From the NCBI GenBank assembly GCA_002720285.1, contig PBHT01000038.1, positions 36,851 through 46,067 of the forward strand: DNA of 9,217 nt. The letters run 5' to 3'. This stretch comes from Acidobacteriota bacterium. Its GTDB lineage: Bacteria; Acidobacteriota; Vicinamibacteria; Vicinamibacterales; UBA823. Shown piece after piece: positions 1-5,353 of this stretch. A program made the translations under genes and the position numbers. The notes beneath the pieces were generated by a model that was given only the letters and a program-made list of their open reading frames with translations, was not told the DNA's origin and ran no database searches. The first letter of the stretch is position 1. Each line of letters starts with the position of its first letter.

Positions 1-138
1 GGGGATGTCGTGCGGATCGAAGCATCGGTTGTTCGGCTCCGCAGTCGCGTCGGCCAACTGAGCGGCACCGCTAAGGTAAATGATGAGACTGTACTCGAAG
101 GATCGATGACTTTTGCCCTTGGCCCTCTGTCCAATTAG
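1..138 (+). CDS. fabZ: FabZ-type 3-hydroxyacyl-ACP dehydratase, C-terminal fragment
   Basis: The first 45 codons of the window, open from base 1 and ending in TAG at 136-138, encode the last strands of a hot-dog-fold dehydratase. The visible pattern is GD-V-R-IEA at the start, then RLRSRVGQLSG, a V-D-E type turn and a final EGSMTFAL strand. This matches the C-terminus of the FabZ family, which dehydrates 3-hydroxyacyl-ACP to trans-2-enoyl-ACP in cytoplasmic fatty acid synthesis. The catalytic His and Glu lie in the N-terminal half, outside the window, so activity cannot be judged. Another FabZ/FabA-like or MaoC-like hot-dog dehydratase is possible, but the closing strands fit FabZ best. Confidence 0.72.
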   Translation, partial: GDVVRIEASVVRLRSRVGQLSGTAKVNDETVLEGSMTFALGPLSN

Positions 139-310
139 AGTTAGTTTGTTACTCTGATCCACCTCGTGATTCTAGATTTCTGAAGGTAACTTGTAGGAAG
201 GGCACTTGTGCGTATCTGTGAATCGTCGTGAACTAAACTCCTTTGACCCGTGATGCGGAAAAGAATTTGTCGTCAGCGGGTTAACTTAAGACGGTTCGAC
301 GCCCGGAGTC
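139..310. other. Intergenic gap between convergent genes
   Basis: This 172-bp stretch separates the dehydratase stop from the stop of the convergent dehydrogenase gene. I see no ORF with coding character and no classical hairpin plus T-tract terminator. The only structure is a 6-bp inverted repeat (TAAGAC at 287-292 and GTCTTA at 308-313, 15-nt loop) that overlaps the stop codon of the right-hand gene. Confidence 0.5.
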
Positions 311-1102
311 TTATTTCAGAAAATCGAACGTGCCTCGGCCCAGCCAGGCGCCTCCATCAACCGTAATCGTTTCACCAACAACATAGCTGGCACGAGACGA
401 ACAAAGAAACGCCACAACCTCGGCGATCTCCTGGGGCTGCGCCCATCGTCTGAGTGGAACCATTTGGGTGATCCGGTCGACAGCATCCGGGGTAGACCAG
501 AGTTGCCGCGCTGCCCCAGGCGACTCAACCGGGCCAGGCGCCACAGCATTGACACGAATACCGTGGTGGGCCCACTCCACGCCTAAGGTTTGGGTCATAG
601 ACTGGACACCCGCCTTGGCAGCGGCTGAGTGTATCGTCCCAACGCTTCCAGTCCAGATGTAGTTTGCCAGCACTGAGACTATTGCGCCCGCGGAGCCACG
701 CTCGATTAAATGCCGCCCAACGGCGCGGGCACAGTAAAAGCTGCCGTTCAGAACGATTTCAACAACTGCGTTCCAGCCATTGGGGGAGAGTTCTTCAGCC
801 CTGCAAATAAAATTTCCGGCAGCGTTGTTAACAAGAATGTCGACACGACCGAATTCGGCCACCGCACGCTCCACCAAGGCATCGACCTGCTCCGGGTCCC
901 GAACGTCGGTTGTTACTGTCAGGACCGGCACTCCATCATCTTGAAGCGCTCGCGCTCCAGCAGCCAAATGATCCGTGTCTCGGCTAGCTATGACGACCGC
1001 GGCGCCGTCCACGCCTAAGCGACGAGCAATTGCCAAGCCAATCCCCGTACCACCACCCGTTACAATAGCGACCTTGTCAGCGAGGATACGGTCCGAGTGC
1101 AT
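311..1102 (-). CDS. SDR-family 2,4-dienoyl-CoA reductase-like oxidoreductase (FadH/DECR type)
   Basis: This is a Rossmann-fold short-chain dehydrogenase of 263 aa. The cofactor loop TGGGTGIG is near residues 15-22, NNAAG follows near 92-96, and the Arg of ASRD after the second strand favours NADP(H). The usual YxxxK motif is absent; the sequence reads HSAAAKAG. A Tyr lies 15 residues before the Lys and a Ser 4 before it (Y148, S159, K163). That is the spacing of mitochondrial DECR1 and of Bacillus FadH, which reduce 2,4-dienoyl-CoA during beta-oxidation of unsaturated fatty acids. The closing VDGG motif is also present. I chose ATG at 1102. An in-frame GTG at 1120 would add six residues, and neither start has a clear ribosome binding site. 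Substrate identity is inferred from motif geometry only. Confidence 0.85.
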   Translation of the reverse strand: MHSDRILADKVAIVTGGGTGIGLAIARRLGVDGAAVVIASRDTDHLAAGARALQDDGVPVLTVTTDVRDPEQVDALVERAVAEFGRVDILVNNAAGNFICRAEELSPNGWNAVVEIVLNGSFYCARAVGRHLIERGSAGAIVSVLANYIWTGSVGTIHSAAAKAGVQSMTQTLGVEWAHHGIRVNAVAPGPVESPGAARQLWSTPDAVDRITQMVPLRRWAQPQEIAEVVAFLCSSRASYVVGETITVDGGAWLGRGTFDFLK

Positions 1103-1171
1103 GCTCGGGGAGTCTAGCACGCTAGTTCTACAAGAAACCCGCCGAGTGGCTTGAATCCGAACGGTGATAGA

Positions 1172-1777
1172 ATGGCTGGCATGTCTTCCAAACGATCGCG
1201 CAAAGTGGTGTGGTGGCGACGGACTAAGTTGACGCTCGGCCTGATGGCCGCTGGGGTTGCGATGGTGGCGTGGTGGATTTCACCGTCACCCGGAACGCCA
1301 GCCAACTCAGTGGTTTCCCCGACCGACACGCCGGTCACTAGCGCTGGCTTCCCACCAATGCAAACCTCATCCCGAGACCTGACGTCGCAGCGTGGACCAG
1401 TAATGAGGCTGCCATCGTCAAATCTTCCGCCTCTCCCAAGGCTTCAGTTCCCACCTCCGAGGCCAATGGAAGTTATTCGAGCCGTTTATACCTTCGCAGC
1501 GAACCATCCTGAGGTGCTCTCGTACGTTCCATGCTATTGCGGCTGTGAAAATTTCGGCCACGGCGATAACCACGATTGCTTTGTCGCAGATCGCAATGCT
1601 GAAGGGAAAGTGGCATGGGAAGCCCACGGCATGGGTTGAGCCATCTGTATCGATGTCGCGCGTGACGCGATGACCATGCATGAAGCCGGCAGTTCCCTTA
1701 CGAACATTCGGGAGACCATTGAGCAAAACTACAGTCCGCATTTCATGACCCAGACCCCGACACCGCCCGTCCCCTAG
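1172..1777 (+). CDS. PCYCGC-domain membrane-anchored protein, probable selenoprotein (TGA 1637-1639 read as Sec)
   Basis: The frame opens at ATG 1172 with GGTGA 4 nt upstream (a TTG at 1151 is also in frame) and runs to TAG 1775, interrupted only by TGA at 1637-1639. The predicted product is 201 aa. It has a basic start, one hydrophobic helix (about 20-36) with no lipobox Cys, a Pro/Ser/Thr-rich linker to about 95, and then the PCYCGC domain. The Cys cluster is C121, C123 and C125, followed by H130, H134 and C136. The TGA codon is residue 156 in HGMG-U-AIC, forming a U-x-x-C pair with C159. After it, IDVARDAM, a Gly-Ser turn and an IRETIEQNY helix continue as expected for this family, where I recall a Cys at the TGA position. 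The domain probably faces the periplasm. Its function is unknown; metal or redox chemistry is inferred from the Cys/His set. A conventional caller would stop at 1639 and lose the C-terminus. Confidence 0.83.
1654..1672 (+). promoter_or_regulatory. Putative bacterial SECIS hairpin
   Basis: TCGCG at 1656-1660 pairs perfectly with CGCGA at 1666-1670 around a 5-nt loop CGTGA, and two G-U pairs extend the stem to 7 bp. The loop begins 21 nt after the TGA, inside the roughly 16-37 nt window described for bacterial SECIS elements. The second loop base is a G, which is also a described requirement for SelB recognition. The hairpin lies within the coding sequence, as expected in bacteria. Confidence 0.65.
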
Positions 1778-1792
1778 CCCTTACTGGTCGCT

Positions 1793-3433
1793 GTGGCGCG
1801 CCGAGCTTCAACAGCTAAGCGTAGTGTTCGACGCCGCTCGGGTTCCGAGCCGCCCGTGTCACGGACACGCTCCCCCAAGTCTGTTCGGAAATCTGCTCGG
1901 AAGAGTGACCATAGCCCATCTGCGCCCGCCTCTTTTAGTCGACTCTTTGAAGTTCTGCCCCAAGGCTTTTATTGCGGCACGATCACCGGAAACACTACGA
2001 AAACGCTGGCTACCAATCCGCACCTCAAACTAATGTTCGGCTACCCGACCGAAACGTCCTCCACTAAAGTGAAACCGTTTGATGCCGACCGGGTCGTTGA
2101 CACCGAAGCGTTCAAGATATTTCTTGAGCGGCTAGAGCGCGATGGCGCTGTCATTAACTATTTGCTGTCACTGCGACGGGTTGACCGAACGCCCATGTGG
2201 GTCGAAGTTACGGCTCACGCCGAACCAAAGCAGGGCAAGACACTACTCATGCATGCACATATGCGTGACGTCAGCGACAAGAAGAAGTCGGACGAGCAGG
2301 AACGAGAGCGTTCACAGCAGGTGCACAAAGAGGAAATTAAGGCTTACGCTCGGCGAGTAATGTCTGGGGTCGCTCATGAAGTAAATAACCCGCTAGCAAC
2401 GATCCTGACGTGGTCAGAGCGACTGGCTGAACAGTCGGTTGATGATGTGGTCCAACGCGGCCTGAGCACAATTCATTCGGAATCTCAGCGCGCTGCGGGA
2501 ATTATTCGAAAACTTTCGAATTTCAGTGACAACCGACAGGCAACACAAGCAATGGTTGATGTCAACCAGGTTATCAGAGAGACAATGTCACTTCGCACCT
2601 ATCAACAGCGTGTCTCCAACATTGTAGTCATCGATGCACTAGCCTCCGGTCTGCCTCAGGTGTGGTTTGACGCTGGCCAACTCAAGCAGGTGTTGCTCAA
2701 CCTAGTGATAAATGCCGAGCATGTATTAGAGGAGCGTGGCCGGGGCACGCTCGTGATGCGGACTTGGTACAACGCCGGCGAAGAATGCGTGGTGCTGGAA
2801 CTGAGCGATGACGGTCCCGGGGTGCCTGACGAGATTCAGGCTAGCATCTTTGATGCGTTCGTCACGACAAAGGATGTAGGTAAAGGCACCGGCCTCGGCC
2901 TCACAATGGCTCAAGCGATTATGCAGGATCACGGTGGCCGGATTACGTTGACTTCAGCCCCCAACGAAGGAGCAACATTCCGCTTGGAATTCCCGGAATT
3001 CTCTGCCTCAACGGTGAAGGCCCATCAGACTGAAATACCGTCGACCAAAAGAGGGACAAACCTTGGTGGTGGTGCAGCAGTTCTTCTCGTAGAAGACGAC
3101 CCGGCCCTAGCAACAGTGGTGGCTGAGGCGCTTACCGACAGGGGTTACCGCGTCGACCGCGCGGGAGACGGCAAAGACGCTCTGTCCCGAATAGCCGAAC
3201 GTACCTATGACCTCGTAATTTGTGACCTGAAAATGCCACGTCTGGACGGCGCAGCATTCTTCAGAGCAGCCGTTACAACCACGCCAAATCTCAAGAACCG
3301 TTTGGTTTTTACCACTGGGGACGTGGTCGGAGAAAGCACTGAACAGTTTCTTAATGAGGTCGGCTGCCCCTGTCTTCGCAAGCCATTCCGCCTCACCGAA
3401 CTGTTCAAGGTCGCCCAAGAAGTACTATCCTGA
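1793..3433 (+). CDS. Soluble PAS hybrid sensor histidine kinase with C-terminal receiver
   Basis: This 546-aa protein has no membrane segment, so it is cytoplasmic. In order it has a basic, disordered N-terminus (1-45), a PAS-like sensor (about 48-160), a charged coiled linker, a HisKA H-box VAHEVNNPL with phosphoacceptor H195, and a HATPase domain. The ATPase shows the N-box N303/N307, the G1 box DDGPG from 339, the FDAFVTTK F-box and the G2 box GKGTGLGL at 363-370. A receiver follows (about 430-546) with VEDD, phosphoacceptor D478, T507 and K530. All catalytic residues are intact. The GTG start lies 15 bp after the selenoprotein stop and in the same frame, with no visible ribosome binding site, so cotranscription and coupled translation are likely. 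A C-terminal receiver usually implies a further His phosphotransfer step; the DHp-only gene at 4686-4925 is a candidate. Confidence 0.93.
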   Translation: MARRASTAKRSVRRRSGSEPPVSRTRSPKSVRKSARKSDHSPSAPASFSRLFEVLPQGFYCGTITGNTTKTLATNPHLKLMFGYPTETSSTKVKPFDADRVVDTEAFKIFLERLERDGAVINYLLSLRRVDRTPMWVEVTAHAEPKQGKTLLMHAHMRDVSDKKKSDEQERERSQQVHKEEIKAYARRVMSGVAHEVNNPLATILTWSERLAEQSVDDVVQRGLSTIHSESQRAAGIIRKLSNFSDNRQATQAMVDVNQVIRETMSLRTYQQRVSNIVVIDALASGLPQVWFDAGQLKQVLLNLVINAEHVLEERGRGTLVMRTWYNAGEECVVLELSDDGPGVPDEIQASIFDAFVTTKDVGKGTGLGLTMAQAIMQDHGGRITLTSAPNEGATFRLEFPEFSASTVKAHQTEIPSTKRGTNLGGGAAVLLVEDDPALATVVAEALTDRGYRVDRAGDGKDALSRIAERTYDLVICDLKMPRLDGAAFFRAAVTTTPNLKNRLVFTTGDVVGESTEQFLNEVGCPCLRKPFRLTELFKVAQEVLS

Positions 3434-3447
3434 GTGAAGACCGGCGG

Positions 3448-4359
3448 TCACCGAGCCACGGCAGTGGGCGGTGAAGTGGCAGCTGCCCGCGGCCGGTGTT
3501 CGACCAACTGATTAGCCTTCGGGCTGCGTCGCTTCGGATAGGGCAGCACTACACCCCGTGGGGCACTACGAGAGGCCCGAGTTGCCCGCTTGGGCATATT
3601 GTGAACGAGTACAGCGCCAAGCGCGTTGGCAGCTACAGCGTCGGATTCAAATTCTTGAGCAAGGGCCTTACGTAATTTATTAATCGCTCGCGTGTGAAGC
3701 TGCGAGACCCGAGATTCGTTCACGCCAATCTCAGTCCCGATCCGTTTCATCGTTACCTCGCCATAGTAATACAGTCCGATTACCTTCCGCTCACGTGGCG
3801 GGAGCGATTTAATGGCCGCACGTACCCGACTTTTGACCTCACCCTGTTCCACGGCTTTGTCCGGCGACAGCGGTTTCGAAGGCACCATCACCGGCGGCAA
3901 GCTAGCTTGATCGATATCCTCGGATGTCGCTAAGGGTGACGTGGATTCGATGGTGTTGATTCGCACGATTGTCTGCCCAAGGCGGGCTTCGTCAGAACCG
4001 ACGCGAGCGGCCAAGTCAGCTAAGGAGGGCTCGCCGCCCAGTTCCCGTCGGAGGGCCTCGCGTGCGGCCTCAAGTTCACGTCGCACACGGCGGATCCCGC
4101 GAGGCCACGCATCGCGGCGCAGTGCGTCGATCATCGCTCCACGTACTCGGCGTTCAGCGAACGTCTCGAACTTGATGCCTCGGCTCGCATCGAACCGTTG
4201 GGCGGCATCAATGAGTCCAATCATTCCGTCCTGCACCAAGTCTCCAACATCAATCGAGTGCGGCATCGACGCTGCAACACGACGGGCCAGTGCCTGGACG
4301 AACGGCACGCCATCCTCGACGCGATTCTGCTGCTCCGTAGTAGCAATCTGCTGCGACAT
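3448..4359 (-). CDS. FliA/WhiG-type alternative sigma factor with C-terminal extension
   Basis: This is a 303-aa sigma70-family protein. Region 2 (about 36-91) reads DLVQDGMIGLIDAAQRFD, then FETFAERRVRGAMIDALR and a W-P-R-x-I-RR end, closely following FliA. Region 3 spans about 92-140. Region 4 (about 183-233) contains LPPRERKVIGLYYY and the helix-turn-helix MKRIGTEIGVNESRVSQL. Region 1 is absent, as in the flagellar/sporulation sigma group, which directs RNA polymerase to special promoters. About 70 residues follow region 4, rich in Arg, Ala, Pro and Ser; FliA proteins normally end there, so this tail is unusual. ATG 4359 has a strong Shine-Dalgarno. The upstream gap holds a sigma54 promoter match and twin palindromes. 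It converges on the kinase gene with a 14-bp gap. No flagellar genes are visible, so I give no symbol. Confidence 0.9.
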   Translation of the reverse strand: MSQQIATTEQQNRVEDGVPFVQALARRVAASMPHSIDVGDLVQDGMIGLIDAAQRFDASRGIKFETFAERRVRGAMIDALRRDAWPRGIRRVRRELEAAREALRRELGGEPSLADLAARVGSDEARLGQTIVRINTIESTSPLATSEDIDQASLPPVMVPSKPLSPDKAVEQGEVKSRVRAAIKSLPPRERKVIGLYYYGEVTMKRIGTEIGVNESRVSQLHTRAINKLRKALAQEFESDAVAANALGAVLVHNMPKRATRASRSAPRGVVLPYPKRRSPKANQLVEHRPRAAATSPPTAVAR

Positions 4360-4366
4360 CTCAAAT

Positions 4367-4373
4367 CCCCCCT
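4367..4373 (-). promoter_or_regulatory. Strong Shine-Dalgarno of the sigma factor gene
   Basis: On the minus strand AGGGGGG lies 7 nt upstream of the ATG at 4357-4359. It is the clearest ribosome binding site in the window and fixes this start. Confidence 0.7.
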
Positions 4374-4414
4374 AAGCCACGGCGTCGAGTAGCGGCAGTC
4401 GAAAGTGTGCTCCT

Positions 4415-4430
4415 CATACTTCGGCGTATG
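4415..4430 (-). other. Small hairpin in the predicted leader of the sigma mRNA
   Basis: CATAC and GTATG form a perfect 5-bp stem around a 6-nt loop, just downstream of the start point predicted from the -24/-12 element (near 4439). There is no T-tract. It could stabilise the leader or bind a protein, or be chance. Confidence 0.3.
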
Positions 4431-4449
4431 CAGTGGCAGTGCTTTATGT

Positions 4450-4465
4450 CGCAACAGTGGTACCA
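4450..4465 (-). promoter_or_regulatory. Sigma54 (-24/-12) promoter for the sigma factor gene
   Basis: The minus strand reads TGGTACCACTGTTGCG. It has the invariant GG and GC with exactly 10 bases between them, plus the TGGYAC and TTGC blocks of the sigma54 consensus (TGGYACR-N4-TTGCW). The two deviations are C for R and G for W. Predicted transcription starts near 4439, about 80 nt before the ATG. An NtrC-type activator with an intact GAFTGA motif is encoded about 1 kb away. Confidence 0.65.
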
Positions 4466-4584
4466 ACCGGAAGAATGTGTAGTGAATATTTAAGATATTT
4501 CTGTAAAGTGAACCGAAATAGACCCTTATAGTTTTTTATGACTGTGAAAGACGGAGAAATTATGTAGAGATCCTTCGAATAATC

Positions 4585-4628
4585 GTCATTAAATTGACAT
4601 AAAGAAGAACTATGGTCAATTAAATGAC
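4585..4628. repeat. Twin palindromic operators, probable enhancer (UAS)
   Basis: GTCATTAAATTGAC (4585-4598) and GTCAATTAAATGAC (4615-4628) are reverse complements of each other except at one position, separated by 16 nt. Each arm is itself a near-palindrome of the form GTCA-N6-TGAC. The two centres are 30 bp apart, close to three helical turns, so two dimers would bind the same DNA face. The block lies about 120-180 bp upstream of the sigma54 promoter, the usual distance for an NtrC-family enhancer. The likely binder is the response regulator at 5354-6745 (inference). Confidence 0.55.
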
Positions 4629-4685
4629 AAATATGGAGAAAAAATCTCTTGCGAAAGGAACCCCTAAGAGGCCTGGAACGCGATC

Positions 4686-4925
4686 TTATTCGGGAGTCTT
4701 CAGATTAGAGCGTATCTCGTTTGCCGTAGCTAGAGCCTTAAATACGCCTTCCTCGATCTGCACCGCGCGTGAACGGACCTTCTCATCCCCAGCCTTCTCA
4801 GCCCGATCTTTGAGAAGCTCAGCATTGGAGAGAATAACTCCGAGATGATTTCTCAGGTCGTGAAACAGTCGGCGGAAATCGGTCGGCTCGTCCACACTCA
4901 TCCCTTTCGATGTGGGCTGAAGCAT
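4686..4925 (-). CDS. Stand-alone HisKA/DHp-like phosphoacceptor protein
   Basis: This small protein (79 aa from ATG 4925, or 71 aa from ATG 4901) is almost all helix. It carries an H-box-like motif FHDLRNHLGVI with candidate phosphoacceptor H22 and a second His at 27, then a long charged helix and a second helix. This is the two-helix hairpin of a histidine kinase dimerisation domain, but no ATP-binding domain follows. It therefore cannot phosphorylate itself unaided. It could be a phosphotransfer protein in the manner of Spo0B or ChpT, or an inhibitor that dimerises with a kinase. It lies 25 bp downstream of the HTH gene on the same strand and probably shares its transcript. Neither start has a well-placed ribosome binding site. 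Degradation from a full kinase is possible, but the frame is intact and I see no kinase remnant downstream. Confidence 0.7.
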   Translation of the reverse strand: MLQPTSKGMSVDEPTDFRRLFHDLRNHLGVILSNAELLKDRAEKAGDEKVRSRAVQIEEGVFKALATANEIRSNLKTPE

Positions 4926-4950
4926 GGCCGCCAGTCACTGAGCGTCTTGC

Positions 4951-5166
4951 TCAGGCCTCTTTTCGGTCGGCCTGCGCCCAGACTGGGCCCTTCGATGCAC
5001 CAGCCGGCTCCCGCCAGAGCGTGTCAGTGAAAATACGAATCGAACCGCCAGCCGTTCGGACGTACTCGACCTTGCCACTGGAAATCCAGTTGTAGATCGT
5101 CCGGCGGCTAACGCCCACTAGTTCGCACGCCTTCATAATCGAAATGGCTTTTCGGTCAATAATCAT
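4951..5166 (-). CDS. Small excisionase/MerR-like helix-turn-helix protein
   Basis: This 71-aa protein has a winged HTH of the HTH_17/excisionase type at the N-terminus: SIMKACELVGVSRRTIYNWI (about 9-28) is the DNA-binding helix pair, followed by SSGKVEYVRTAGGSIRIF, the wing that normally ends in R-I/F in this family. The last 20 residues are Pro/Ala-rich and probably disordered. Such proteins are DNA-bending or operator-binding factors. No integrase or phage gene is nearby, so a chromosomal regulator is more likely than a prophage excisionase. It is divergent from the response regulator gene, with 187 bp between them, and upstream of the DHp gene. The ATG at 5166 is followed by ATT ATT and preceded only by a weak GAG. 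Confidence 0.78.
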   Translation of the reverse strand: MIIDRKAISIMKACELVGVSRRTIYNWISSGKVEYVRTAGGSIRIFTDTLWREPAGASKGPVWAQADRKEA

Positions 5167-5261
5167 GGTCTTACTCGCTGGCGTGCGGAGTAGCCCAACA
5201 CACTGAGCGGGGACCCCGCCTCGCCTACCAATCCATCTAGCTCACTCCCACTCCTTAGGGT

Positions 5262-5285
5262 CTATCGGCCTTGCGACCATCGGCC
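5262..5285 (-). promoter_or_regulatory. FliA-like promoter element with direct repeat, ahead of the HTH-DHp pair
   Basis: On the minus strand GCCGATAG (5262-5269) matches the FliA -10 consensus GCCGATAA at 7 of 8 positions. A TACA, resembling the -35 TAAA, lies 16 nt upstream (one more than the usual 15). The heptamer ATCGGCC (plus strand) is repeated at 5264-5270 and 5279-5285, a 15-bp period. Transcription would start near 5254, about 90 nt before the HTH start. The sigma factor at 3448-4359 is the obvious candidate to read it. The match could be chance. Confidence 0.35.
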
Positions 5286-5308
5286 TGTAGGTGAACATTT
5301 GGGCTGTC

Positions 5309-5337
5309 TTGACCCAGGAGTCGCTGAGTGTCAAAAT
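5309..5337 (+). promoter_or_regulatory. Possible sigma70 promoter and TTGAC inverted repeat ahead of the response regulator
   Basis: TTGACC (5309-5314) and CAAAAT (5332-5337) are 17 bp apart, an acceptable -35/-10 pair. The start would fall about 10 nt before the ATG, and no Shine-Dalgarno is visible. The same stretch contains TTGAC-N16-GTCAA (5309-5313 and 5330-5334), the same arms and spacing as the inner part of the twin palindromes at 4585-4628. This raises the possibility of autoregulation. Confidence 0.35.
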
Positions 5338-5353
5338 ACCGTCACCTCTCTAA

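Larger units (their letters stand above)
4360..4685. other. 326-bp regulatory intergenic region ahead of the sigma gene
   Basis: There is no credible gene here. Bases 4480-4640 are markedly AT-rich compared with the flanks. Reading leftward toward the sigma gene it contains twin palindromes (4585-4628), an AT-rich spacer, a -24/-12 promoter match (4450-4465), a small hairpin (4415-4430) and a ribosome binding site (4367-4373). The order and distances are those of a typical sigma54-dependent control region with a remote enhancer. Confidence 0.6.

Noticed and set aside
287..313. TAAGAC/GTCTTA inverted repeat as a bidirectional terminator
   Set aside because: The 6-bp stem is AT-containing with a 15-nt loop and no real T-tract. 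It is about 150 nt from the dehydratase stop, so it is too weak to call.
1637..1639. TGA as the genuine stop of a 155-aa protein, or as a pseudogene mutation
   Set aside because: The continuing frame holds family-like sequence including the partner Cys, has no further stop for 45 codons, and a SECIS-like hairpin is correctly spaced. A decayed gene would not be expected to show all three.
3439..3449. GACC-GGC-GGTC hairpin between the convergent kinase and sigma genes as a terminator
   Set aside because: There are only 4 bp of stem, no T-run, and it overlaps the sigma stop codon.
3941..4375. 144-aa plus-strand ORF antisense to the sigma gene
   Set aside because: It is a Ser/Arg/Ala-rich shadow of the sigma coding strand with no ribosome binding site or recognisable domain.
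4594..4622. Plus-strand TTGACA at 4594-4599 as a promoter
   Set aside because: No acceptable -10 lies 16-18 bp downstream, and no plus-strand gene follows. The hexamer is better explained as part of the palindromic arms.
4624..4848. 74-aa plus-strand ORF overlapping the DHp gene
   Set aside because: Its composition is that of an antisense shadow of the DHp gene. The opposite strand has a coherent H-box domain, and this ORF has no motif.
4951..5166. HTH protein as a phage excisionase marking an integrated element
   Set aside because: No integrase, attachment-site repeat or other phage gene is visible, and base composition does not shift, so a chromosomal regulator is more likely.
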